In this document: positions 24,956-32,459 of the stretch, piece after piece
How the letters are laid out: each line of letters begins with the position of its first letter
Position numbering within the stretch: the first letter of the stretch is position 1
From: Paraburkholderia madseniana
Lineage (GTDB): Bacteria; Pseudomonadota; Gammaproteobacteria; Burkholderiales; Burkholderiaceae
Assembly: GCF_009690905.1 (NCBI RefSeq)
Contig: NZ_VOSW01000035.1
Coordinates: 1-64,000 of the forward strand
DNA: 64,000 nucleotides
Direction: 5' to 3'
Program-made: the position numbers and the translations under genes
Notes under the pieces: model-generated
What the model saw: only the letters and a program-made list of their open reading frames with translations
Databases searched by the model: none
Told to the model about the DNA's origin: nothing

Positions 24956-25623
24956 GCGCCGTCGCCGAATGTGTAGCCGATGCTGCGCACCGTATGAATC
25001 AGCTTCTTTTCAAACGGATGATCGATCTTTGCGCGCAGCCGTTTGATCGCCACATCGACCACATTGGTGTCGCTGTCGAAGTTCATATCCCACACCTCCG
25101 AGGCGATCTGCGTACGCGACAACGCCTCGCCCTGGCGGCGCACCAGCAGATGCAACAGCATGAATTCCTTATTGGTCAGCGGAATCTCGACGCCTTCGCG
25201 CGTCACCTTGCGGCGCAGGACGTCGAGCTTGAGGTCGGCGATCTCGAACACATCGCTCTCGCGGATCACGCCGCGGCGCAACAGCGTGCGGATGCGCAAC
25301 ACCAGTTCGGTGAACGAGAACGGCTTGACGAGGTAATCGTCGGCCCCGAGTTCGAGGCCGCGAATGCGGTCGCTGACGTGATCGCGCGCGGTCAGAAAAA
25401 TGACAGGCAGATCGCGCCGCGCCCGCAGCGCACGCATGATTTCCCAACCGTCGATACCGGGCAGCATCACGTCCAGCACCACGAGGTCATACGCGTGCTC
25501 GAGCGCCATGTGCAGCCCATCGGTGCCGGTGCGCGCAAGGTCGACCGCGTAGCCGCTTTCGCGCAGGCCTTTCTTCAGGTAGTCGCCGGTTTTCGGGTCG
25601 TCTTCGATGACGAGGATGCTCAT
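24952..25623 (-). CDS. OmpR-type response regulator, heavy-metal/HprR (CusR-like) family
   Basis: A 223-residue response regulator starting at the ATG at 25623 (MSILVIEDDPKTG). The receiver domain has the acidic pair EDD, the phospho-acceptor Asp in LVVLDVMLPG, the Thr in FLTARD and the Lys in LVKPFSF. The C-terminal winged helix contains VDVAIKRLRAKID, as in OmpR/PhoB proteins. It is cotranscribed with its kinase and divergent from the periplasmic protein and cytochrome b genes across a 184-bp gap, where its binding sites would be expected. Confidence 0.92.
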   Translation of the reverse strand: MSILVIEDDPKTGDYLKKGLRESGYAVDLARTGTDGLHMALEHAYDLVVLDVMLPGIDGWEIMRALRARRDLPVIFLTARDHVSDRIRGLELGADDYLVKPFSFTELVLRIRTLLRRGVIRESDVFEIADLKLDVLRRKVTREGVEIPLTNKEFMLLHLLVRRQGEALSRTQIASEVWDMNFDSDTNVVDVAIKRLRAKIDHPFEKKLIHTVRSIGYTFGDGA

Positions 25624-25807
25624 GATGCCTGGTTTCCGACCCCGAGCGCCGCCGTGGGCGTGGGTCATGAATGTGGACGTGGATATGGCGGCCATTCTAC
25701 GTGGCCGCGGCGCGCCGTTCATGACGTTTTTGTCATCCGTCTGTCACTTGGCGGAGCCGATCGCGCGCCTAACCTGACGCTATCTTTCACCCACCCAGAG
25801 CAGACTC

Positions 25808-26440
25808 ATGAAGATTGTCTCCGCTAATGCGATGCGCGCCTTCGTTGCCCCCGCGCTCGTCGCCGCCTCATTGTTCGCAGCAGGATCCGTCGCGCAAGCT
25901 CAGAGCGCCGCGCCCACCGGCGTGCGTGGCACCGTGACCGCGCTCTCGGGCGACGTGCTGAAAGTCCACACGCGCGACGGCAAAGACGTCGACGTGAAAC
26001 TCGCCAAAGACACGCCGATTCGCGGCGTGACGATTGCCGACGTGAACGACATCAAGCCGGACAGCTATGTCGGCACCGCCGCGATCCCGCAGCCCGACGG
26101 CTCGCTGAAGGCGCTCGAAGTGCACGTATTCCCGGCCAGCATGCGTGGCTCCGGCGAAGGTCACCGCCCGTGGGACCTCGGCTCGAACAGCACGATGACC
26201 AACGGCACGGTGGGCTCGCTCGTGGTCAGCAACGGCCGCACGATCACGGTCAAGTACAAGGACGGTGAAAAGAAAATCGTGATTCCGCAAGACGTGCCTA
26301 TCGTCGCGCTCGAACCGGGTGACCGCGCACTGTTGGTGCCGGGCGCGAAGGTCGTGCTGTTCGCCCATAAGGAAGCCGATGGCTCGATGGCGGCGAATTT
26401 CATCTCCGCAGGTGAGCACGGCGTAACGCCGCCGATGTAA
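25808..26440 (+). CDS. periplasmic protein of unknown function, DUF5666-like repeats
   Basis: A 210-residue secreted protein. A signal peptide (about residues 1-32, with AQA before QSAAPTG) is followed by two similar beta-rich modules: RGTVTALSGDVLKVHTRDGKDVDVKL and, about 100 residues later, NGTVGSLVVSNGRTITVKYKDG. Such OB-like repeats occur in DUF5666-type proteins. There is no Cys and no obvious catalytic residue. It is the first gene of a rightward cluster with a cytochrome b and a molybdoenzyme, divergent from the two-component genes, so it may be an accessory or sensor for that redox module. A metal or ligand binding role is possible but not shown. Confidence 0.75.
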   Translation: MKIVSANAMRAFVAPALVAASLFAAGSVAQAQSAAPTGVRGTVTALSGDVLKVHTRDGKDVDVKLAKDTPIRGVTIADVNDIKPDSYVGTAAIPQPDGSLKALEVHVFPASMRGSGEGHRPWDLGSNSTMTNGTVGSLVVSNGRTITVKYKDGEKKIVIPQDVPIVALEPGDRALLVPGAKVVLFAHKEADGSMAANFISAGEHGVTPPM

Positions 26441-26541
26441 TACGGCGTTTCTTCAACCGTTCGCCCTTTTTAGCTGCTCGAACAGCCGCGTGCCTCAATG
26501 ACGCGGCTTTCAGATTTTTCCTTGTTTCATCACCGCTCACC

Positions 26542-27174
26542 ATGCCCAAACCGCAAGCGCGCTTCATCGTCCACCCATTCGTCGTACGAATTACGCACTG
26601 GATCAACGCGTTTGCCATGGTCTGCATGGTGATGAGCGGCTGGGCGATCTATAACGCGTCGCCCTTCTTTCCGTTCAAGTTTCCGGTGTGGGCGACCGTA
26701 GGTGGCTGGCTGGGCGGCTCGATTGCATGGCACTTTGCGGCCATGTGGCTGCTGTGCGCTAACGGCCTGCTGTATCTGGCGTATGGCATCGGGCGTGGGC
26801 ATTTTCGTCGCAAGCTATTGCCTGTCTATCCACGCGACGTCGTACACGATGCCGCATTAGCGATGCGGTTCAAGCTGCCGCACGATACGGGCAAATACAA
26901 CGCGGTGCAGCGCGCGCTCTATCTCTTCGTATTGTTCCTTGGCGTGCTGCTGGTCGCGTCGGGGCTTTCGATCTGGAAGCCAGTGCAGTTCTCGTGGCTT
27001 ACCGCACTGTTCGGTGGTTTCGATTTCGCACGTCGCGTGCATTTTGTCGCGATGGCCGGCGTGGTGGGTTTTGTCGTCGTGCATCTGGCGCTGGTGCTAT
27101 TGGTGCCGCGCACGTTGCTGCCGATGTTGACCGGCCGCGCCCGACTGTCCACGCACGAAAGGAGCGAAGCATGA
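26542..27174 (+). CDS. cytochrome b561-type membrane protein, probable electron donor to the adjacent molybdoenzyme
   Basis: A 210-residue integral membrane protein of the cytochrome b/b6-like (b561, thiosulfate reductase gamma) family. Four to five hydrophobic helices carry His residues in positions suited to bis-His heme ligation: HPFVVRITHWINA in the first helix, WHFAAMW in the second, RRVHFVAMAG and FVVVHLALVLL later. It would take electrons from quinol and pass them across the membrane. Its TGA overlaps the start of the molybdoenzyme gene (ATGA, 27171-27174), strong evidence for a joint complex. Confidence 0.85.
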   Translation: MPKPQARFIVHPFVVRITHWINAFAMVCMVMSGWAIYNASPFFPFKFPVWATVGGWLGGSIAWHFAAMWLLCANGLLYLAYGIGRGHFRRKLLPVYPRDVVHDAALAMRFKLPHDTGKYNAVQRALYLFVLFLGVLLVASGLSIWKPVQFSWLTALFGGFDFARRVHFVAMAGVVGFVVVHLALVLLVPRTLLPMLTGRARLSTHERSEA

Positions 27175-27944
27175 GCGACGCAGAACGCAAAGACGCGCGC
27201 GGCACGCGCATTGTCCTCGCCGACCACAAACCGCAAATCGAACGATTGCAACGGCGCTTGTTCCTGCGCTCGTCGCTTTCGATCGGTGCGCTGGCGATGC
27301 TCTCGGGTTGCAACATGCAGGACGGAGATTCGGTCGACAAGGTGTTGTGGGCCATGTCGCGCTGGAACGATCGCGTGCAGGGGTGGCTGTTCGATCGCAA
27401 CAAGCTCGCGCCGACCTACTCGGCGAAAGAAATCACCGACCCGTTCCCCTTCAACGCGTTCTATCCGGAGTTCGACGCGCCGGATATCGACGGCTCGACG
27501 TACCAACTGGAAGTGTCCGGTCTGGTGTCGGACAAGCGCACGTGGAATCTCGATCAACTGCGCGCCTTGCCCCAGGTTTCACAGATTACGCGGCACATCT
27601 GCATCGAAGGATGGAGCGCGATCGGGCAATGGCGTGGCGTGCCATTTCGCACGTTCCTCGAACGCATCGGCGCCGATCTGAGCGCACGCTATGTCGGGTT
27701 CAAATGTGCGGACCGTTATTACTCGAGCCTCGACATGGCGACAGCCTTGCATCCGCAAACCCAGCTCACGCTCGATTTCCGCGACGCGCCGCTGCCGGCC
27801 AAATACGGCTACCCGCTGAAGCTGCGCGTACCGACCAAACTGGGCTTCAAGAATCCGAAGCACATCGCGGCGATTTTCGTGACCAACACGAACCCTGGCG
27901 GCTATTGGGAAGACCAGGGGTACAACTGGTTTAGCGGGCTATAA
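27171..27944 (+). CDS. sulfite-oxidase-fold molybdoenzyme with Tat/lipoprotein-like N-terminus (MsrP/YedY-like)
   Basis: A 257-residue protein with the sulfite oxidase molybdopterin-binding fold. The N-terminus has a twin-arginine motif (RRLFLRSS), a hydrophobic stretch and then LSGC, which reads as a lipobox, so it may be exported folded and lipid-anchored. The molybdenum ligand is the Cys in RHICIEGWSAIG, and the conserved KYGYPLKLRVP and IAAIFVTN strands follow. MsrP reduces methionine sulfoxide in periplasmic proteins; here the gene follows a cytochrome b rather than MsrQ. Start chosen at 27171 with AAGGAGCGAAGC upstream. Substrate is inferred, not shown. Confidence 0.85.
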   Translation: MSDAERKDARGTRIVLADHKPQIERLQRRLFLRSSLSIGALAMLSGCNMQDGDSVDKVLWAMSRWNDRVQGWLFDRNKLAPTYSAKEITDPFPFNAFYPEFDAPDIDGSTYQLEVSGLVSDKRTWNLDQLRALPQVSQITRHICIEGWSAIGQWRGVPFRTFLERIGADLSARYVGFKCADRYYSSLDMATALHPQTQLTLDFRDAPLPAKYGYPLKLRVPTKLGFKNPKHIAAIFVTNTNPGGYWEDQGYNWFSGL

Positions 27945-27962
27945 CGCTTCCCGGGAACGCGC

Positions 27963-28949
27963 TTATACCGCGGTCACATAACGCGGGACCGGCCTGACCA
28001 CGCGCGGCGGCGGCGGTGCATCGTACACGGTGCGCATGCGCTTGACTTCATCGACCGGGCTCAGGCCGAACAGACGCTTGAACTCGCGGCTGAATTGCGA
28101 CGCGCTTTCGTAACCGACGCGTGCCGCTGCCGCACCGGCATTCAAACCGTCGTGCGCCATCAGCAAACGCGCGTGATGCAAACGCGTGGTCTTCACGTAC
28201 TGCATCGGCGAGGTCGCCGTCACGGCCTTGAATTGCGCATGAAAAACGGCGAGGCTCATGCCCGCTTCAGAGGCGAGCGTATCGACGTCGAGTTGCCCCT
28301 GATAATCGGCGTGGATACGCCTTAACGCTTTGGCGATGCGGCCGAAATGATTCTGATGCGTGAGCGCCGCGCGAATCGCATCGCCCTGCTCGCCCGTCAA
28401 CACGCGATAACAGATTTCGCGGACCACGCCTGGCGCCAGAATCCGCGCATCGAGCGGTGAGGCCAACGCGTCCATCAAACGCTGCACGGCGTTGGACAGG
28501 GCCGGGTCCAGCGGCGTCGAATAGATGCCGAGCGGCTCGTTCTGCGTAGCGCCCTGCGTTTCGTTCAGCGCCATCAGCAACTCGGCCACCATGGTCAGAT
28601 CGACACGCACCGAGATCGCGAGGAACGGCTCTTCCGGACTCGCTTCGGTTTCGCATTCGAACGGCAGCGGCACCGACAGCACCAGGTATTGCTGTGCGTC
28701 GTACTGGAACACCTGATCGCCGAGAAAACCGCGCTTGCGGCCCTGACAGACGATCACGATGCTCGGCTCGTACATCACGGGCATACGCGGCATCGGACTA
28801 TTGGCGCGCAACAGGTTGACACCTTCGAAACTCGAACGCGTCACGCCCGGTTTGGGCGCGAGCAAATCGAACAAATCGACCAGACGCTGCTGGGCAGGAT
28901 CGGCGGGGCCGCCAGCGGCCGGGACGGGTTCAACGGAACGGGTTGACAT
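27963..28949 (-). CDS. AraC family transcriptional regulator with AraC_N sensor domain
   Basis: A 328-residue regulator. The ATG at 28949 gives the expected N-terminus; the upstream in-frame extension has no family character. The AraC_N cupin-like domain (VIVCQGRKRGFLGDQVFQYD, then YLVLSVPLPFECET) is followed by two C-terminal HTH motifs, the second with the signature ARVGYESASQFSREFKRLFG. This subgroup typically sits divergent from, and controls, an alcohol or aldehyde dehydrogenase, exactly the arrangement here. The ligand is probably the dehydrogenase substrate. Confidence 0.9.
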   Translation of the reverse strand: MSTRSVEPVPAAGGPADPAQQRLVDLFDLLAPKPGVTRSSFEGVNLLRANSPMPRMPVMYEPSIVIVCQGRKRGFLGDQVFQYDAQQYLVLSVPLPFECETEASPEEPFLAISVRVDLTMVAELLMALNETQGATQNEPLGIYSTPLDPALSNAVQRLMDALASPLDARILAPGVVREICYRVLTGEQGDAIRAALTHQNHFGRIAKALRRIHADYQGQLDVDTLASEAGMSLAVFHAQFKAVTATSPMQYVKTTRLHHARLLMAHDGLNAGAAAARVGYESASQFSREFKRLFGLSPVDEVKRMRTVYDAPPPPRVVRPVPRYVTAV

Positions 28950-29269
28950 GACGGTATAGTGACGTGCAAGAGAATAATGCTTGAAATTTAGCACCAAACG
29001 ACCTACTGCGCTCACCGCCAGGAGTTTTAGGCAAACCTTCAAGACATTCAGGTATTCCCCGGTTCGCTCCCGGCCCCTACTATGGGAACCCTGCCGGATC
29101 ATCTATTTCCACGCTGCGCCGGGCTCGGTTACCTGCTCACCGTTTCGGTGAATACGTCAACCACCGCCTGCGCCCTGATCCCGGTTCATGACAAGGTTTG
29201 GCCGCATCGGCGACGCGCGTCGCCCATCGCCGGCGCCTTGCGACACCACCCTCTTTGCTGGAGTTACCC
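28950..29269. other. 320-bp divergent promoter region between AraC regulator and alcohol dehydrogenase
   Basis: No gene is seen. The plus strand has TTGAAA and, 17 bp later, TACTGC around 28981-29009, a weak promoter possibility. Expected AraC sites could not be recognised without a consensus. GGAGTTACCC precedes the dehydrogenase start. Confidence 0.35.
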
Positions 29270-30322
29270 ATGAGCACGACTTACGCCTATGCAGCGACCG
29301 ACGCTACCGCGCCGCTCGCTCCGTTCGAAATTCAGCGCCGCGAACTGCGCGCCCATGACGTGCAGATGGAAGTCCTGTTTTGCGGCGTGTGCCATTCCGA
29401 CTTGCATCAGGCACGCAACGAATGGAAGAACACGATTTTTCCGGTGGTGCCGGGCCATGAAATTGTCGGTCGTGTGACGGCGGTTGGCCCGGACGTGACG
29501 AAGTACAAGGCAGGCGATCTGGTGGGCGTGGGATGCCTGGTCGATTCGTGCCGCACATGTGCAAGTTGCGAGGAAGGTCTCGAGCAGTATTGCGAAAACG
29601 GTTTTGTCGGCACGTACAACGGTGTGGACCGGGTTGACGGTCAGATCACTTACGGCGGCTATTCGACGCAACTGGTGGTGGACGAGGCATTTACGCTGCG
29701 CGTGCCGGAGAATCTCGACCCGGCGGGTGTGGCGCCGTTGCTATGCGCGGGTATCACGACGTATTCGCCGCTGCGCACTTGGGGTGCCGGTCCCGGCAAG
29801 AAGGTCGGGATTGTCGGCCTGGGCGGCCTCGGTCACATGGGCGTGAAGCTGGCCCGTGCGATGGGTGCGCATGTCGTGTTGTTTACGACGTCGCCGTCGA
29901 AGATTGAAGATGCCAAGCGGCTTGGTGCGCATGAGGTTGTCATTTCGAAGAATGCTGAAGAGATGGGCGCGCATGCTAACAGCTTCGATTTCATTCTGAA
30001 TACTGTGGCTGCGCAGCATGATTTGAATCCGTTTTTGAATTTGCTGAAGCGTGATGGGACGATGACGCTGGTTGGGGCGCCGGAGCATGACCATCCGTCG
30101 CCGCAGGTGTTCAATCTGATCTTTAAGCGCCGCAGGCTGGCTGGGTCGTTGATTGGTGGGATTGCTGAGACGCAGGAAATGCTCGATTTTTGCGGCGAGC
30201 ATGGGATTACTTCGGATATTGAGGTGATCCCTATGCAGGGGATTAATGAGGCTTATGAACGGATGCTTAAGAGTGATGTTAAGTATCGGTTTGTTGTTGA
30301 TCTGGATTCCTTACGGAAGTGA
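29270..30322 (+). CDS. zinc-dependent alcohol dehydrogenase, YahK/cinnamyl alcohol dehydrogenase type
   Basis: A 350-residue medium-chain dehydrogenase. The ATG at 29270 follows GGAGTTACCC. Catalytic zinc ligands are the Cys in GVCHSD, the His of GHEIVG and a Cys in PLLCAGITTY; the structural zinc is bound by CRTCASC and the following Cys in LEQYC. The nucleotide fold has GLGGLGHMGVK. The group reduces aldehydes with NADPH and acts broadly. The first two thirds use GC-ending codons, but the last 150 or so codons shift to T-ending codons (GAT, GTT, AAT, CTT), unusual for the neighbourhood, right before the palindromic element. It is probably controlled by the divergent AraC regulator. Confidence 0.92.
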   Translation: MSTTYAYAATDATAPLAPFEIQRRELRAHDVQMEVLFCGVCHSDLHQARNEWKNTIFPVVPGHEIVGRVTAVGPDVTKYKAGDLVGVGCLVDSCRTCASCEEGLEQYCENGFVGTYNGVDRVDGQITYGGYSTQLVVDEAFTLRVPENLDPAGVAPLLCAGITTYSPLRTWGAGPGKKVGIVGLGGLGHMGVKLARAMGAHVVLFTTSPSKIEDAKRLGAHEVVISKNAEEMGAHANSFDFILNTVAAQHDLNPFLNLLKRDGTMTLVGAPEHDHPSPQVFNLIFKRRRLAGSLIGGIAETQEMLDFCGEHGITSDIEVIPMQGINEAYERMLKSDVKYRFVVDLDSLRK

Positions 30323-30427
30323 TTTTGGTTTTTTGCCTTTAGCGGCGGCATTGGCCGTGTTCTTAGGGCTTTGGCCTTTCCTTGAATTGTTAGTGGTCTA
30401 TTAGTGTTGCCCCTGTGCGGGGCGGCA

Positions 30428-30462
30428 CCTACTTCTCTTTGCCGGCTGCAAAGAGAAGTAGG
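30428..30462. repeat. left-arm nested hairpin (15-bp perfect stem)
   Basis: CCTACTTCTCTTTGC pairs exactly with GCAAAGAGAAGTAGG around the loop CGGCT. It lies 106 bases after the alcohol dehydrogenase stop. No U-tract follows, so it is not a classical terminator, although it could stabilise transcript ends. Confidence 0.8.
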
Positions 30463-30997
30463 CAAGAGAAAGCAGCTCAAACCACTCCTGCTAAGCGGGT
30501 CCCGTAGTCTGCTGCGGGTAGTGGTGCATCTGGAATCCGTGTTCTCGCACATTCCGCGTTAGTGACAAAGGTGTCATCAGCTCCCACTCCGCACTGCGTG
30601 CGTCGCGGACGGGTTTGCATGGGAAACCGGCGGCTTCGGTTGAGGTTTGTGGGGGCCGTCGGCTTCGCCTTGGCGAGGCGCCGTCGCACTCATAGGCGAA
30701 CCCCACTTCAAATAAAGATCGATCACTCGCGGTGGCAGTGGCGATGCAATAACGAGTCATGGTGCCGGAAAAACACGAGAGCCCAAACCCAAAGGCTTAA
30801 ACGCGAGAGCGCCAACGCAAGGACCAACGTAGCTGGCGGTTTTAAGAAGTACTCTTCGGCGCGCGCAGCGCCGCCGGAAGTATGACGCCCTTGTCACTGG
30901 CGCATGCAGGTGCACGAACACAGATTCCAGATGCACCACTACCCGCAGCAGACCACGGGCCCCACTTAGCAGGAGTGGTTTGAGCTGCTTTCTCTTG

Positions 30998-31032
30998 CCT
31001 ACTTCTCTTTGCAGCCGGCAAAGAGAAGTAGG
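30998..31032. repeat. right-arm nested hairpin (15-bp perfect stem)
   Basis: The inverted partner of the hairpin in the left arm, with the same 15-bp stem and loop AGCCG. Perfect stem conservation in both arms suggests either recent duplication or selection for the folded form. Confidence 0.8.
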
Positions 31033-31165
31033 TGCCGCCCCGCACAGGGGCAACGCCAATAGACCACTAACAATTCAAGGAAAGGCCAAAGCCCTAAGAA
31101 CACTGACAAACAAGCGCCGCGCAGGCAAAACCCACACCTTTATTTCACCAACAGGAGTTTGCATC

Positions 31166-32122
31166 GTGATTGACAGAATAACTGCAATGCGGACATTCAT
31201 CCGAATCGTGGACACCAACAGCTTCACCCGCGCAGCGGAGTCTCTCAACATCCCTCGCGCGACAGCGACAACCATCGTCCAGAATCTGGAAGCCCTACTA
31301 GGCACCGCCCTCCTAACCCGCACGACGCGGCGCCTGAGCATCACCCCTGAAGGCGCAGCCTACTACGAACGCTGCGCGCAGATCCTCGCCGACATCGACG
31401 AAATGGAAGCGAGCCTCCGTCACGCAACGGATAACCTGACCGGCCGCCTGCGCATAGAAATGCCCGGCGCGGTAGCAAGCACCATCGTCCTTCCAGCACT
31501 GGAAGACTTCCACGCCCGCTATCCGAATCTCGATCTCGCCATCGGCATCAGCAACCGCACGGTTGACCTGATCTCGGAAGCCATCGACTGCAGTATCCAG
31601 CTAGGCGAATTGCCAGACTCGAATCTGATCGCGCGGCAATTGGGCACCCTCGAGCACGTGACATGCGCAAGCCCGGCTTATCTGGCCCGACATGGCACGC
31701 CCGTCGACCTCGACGATCTGCGCGGACACGTCGCCGTCAATTGCATGTCGCCGCATAACGGCCGCGAAGTCGATTTCGACTTCGAAGTGGACGGCGAAGC
31801 GCAAAACGTCAAGGTCAGAGGCTTCGTTAAAGTCAGCGACGAGCAGGCTTATCTCACCTGCGGATTGCAAGGCCTGGGGTTGATCCAGCCCGCGCGAATC
31901 GCGGCACAGCCCTACCTCGATTCAGGACTGTTGCGCGAAGTACTGCCGCAATGGAAACCCGTGCCGATGCCGGTCTCCGTCGCGTATGTGAAGAACCGCC
32001 GGGTGTCCCCACGCGTGCGGGCCTTCGTCGACTGGCTCGCAGAGTTATTCGAGCAGACCGAACACGTCAATCAGGACCTGTCGCGAGTCCGTCAGTTGTT
32101 GCGCGGTCTCCATCCCGCTTGA
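31166..32122 (+). CDS. LysR family transcriptional regulator
   Basis: A 318-residue LysR regulator. I choose the GTG at 31166, preceded by CAGGAG at correct spacing; the in-frame extension upstream is translation of the palindromic element. The HTH (FTRAAESLNIPRATATTIVQNLE) is canonical, followed by the LysR substrate domain (GRLRIEMPGA, DLISEAIDCSIQLGELPDS). It belongs to the group with LTRTTRRLSITPEG, common among repressors of oxidoreductase genes. The first 100 codons use many A- and C-ending codons (ACA, CTA, CGA). No divergent target is adjacent, because the element separates it from the alcohol dehydrogenase. Confidence 0.9.
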   Translation: MIDRITAMRTFIRIVDTNSFTRAAESLNIPRATATTIVQNLEALLGTALLTRTTRRLSITPEGAAYYERCAQILADIDEMEASLRHATDNLTGRLRIEMPGAVASTIVLPALEDFHARYPNLDLAIGISNRTVDLISEAIDCSIQLGELPDSNLIARQLGTLEHVTCASPAYLARHGTPVDLDDLRGHVAVNCMSPHNGREVDFDFEVDGEAQNVKVRGFVKVSDEQAYLTCGLQGLGLIQPARIAAQPYLDSGLLREVLPQWKPVPMPVSVAYVKNRRVSPRVRAFVDWLAELFEQTEHVNQDLSRVRQLLRGLHPA

Positions 32123-32452
32123 GGCGGGTTTCATGCAGGCCCGCAACACCACGTCAGTTCGGTAGTGTCACCGGCACCGGACGTGTCAGCAGATCAACGT
32201 GGAAATTGAAAAAGCTCGGATTGTCGAAGCGTTTCACCACCGTCATCTTCTGCAAACCCGCCGGCGGGGAACTGGTGTAACCGGTCGACTTGCCGTCATT
32301 GGCGCCGAAGCTCATATCCACATCGACCCATTCATCCACCGTCTGCGTCGCGAACGACGGATGCATCAGATACGCCAGCGTCAGCGGTCAGCCGCGCGGA
32401 CCATGGACCTGGTAGCCGCGAGTCACGAAGACAAGCGGCGCATTACGCGAAC
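32123..32452. other. 330-bp gap containing a decayed coding remnant
   Basis: Between the LysR gene and the Cys-rich membrane protein gene there is no intact gene. A minus-strand coding-like frame with an in-frame stop fills most of the interval and is listed separately. No terminator is clear. Confidence 0.4.
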
Positions 32453-32459
32453 TTACGGC
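32154..32459 (-). pseudogene. degraded C-terminal coding remnant with in-frame stop
   Basis: Read on the minus strand the frame runs SSRNAPLVFVTRGYQVHGPRG, then TGA at 32388-32390, then PLTLAYLMHPSF and on to LLTRPVPVTLPN before the natural stop. Both sides of the TGA read as protein-like sequence, so a single Gly or Trp codon change or decay has interrupted it. The GPRG-x-PLTLAYL pattern faintly recalls the C-terminal part of nucleoside hydrolases; this identification is weak. The 5' part is missing, and the next gene on this strand begins far upstream and is unrelated. Confidence 0.4.

Larger units (their letters stand above)
30357..31103. repeat. 747-bp inverted-repeat element without a transposase
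   Basis: Left arm 30357-30577 (221 bp) and right arm 30882-31103 (222 bp) are near-perfect inverted copies, close to identical in their outer 150 bases and diverging toward the 304-bp centre. The gene-free gap from 30323 to 31165 consists almost entirely of this element. Each arm contains its own 15-bp perfect hairpin. Short frames inside encode low-complexity peptides that look like translations of the repeat, not proteins. I associate similar sequence with recurrent intergenic repeats in Paraburkholderia genomes, but copy number cannot be checked here. No target-site duplication was evident. Confidence 0.85.

Noticed and set aside
30757..31059. Short ORFs inside the palindromic element (RGGTYFSLPAAK-like peptides)
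   Set aside because: They are translations of the repeat arms. Such peptides are annotated as hypothetical proteins in related genomes only because the repeat is common.
30357..31103. Insertion sequence explanation for the palindromic element
   Set aside because: No transposase frame, no typical short terminal inverted repeats with target duplication, and the arms are far longer than IS ends.
30980..31165. N-terminal extension of the LysR gene into the repeat
   Set aside because: The extension is repeat sequence; the GTG at 31166 has a proper ribosome binding site and the normal LysR N-terminus.
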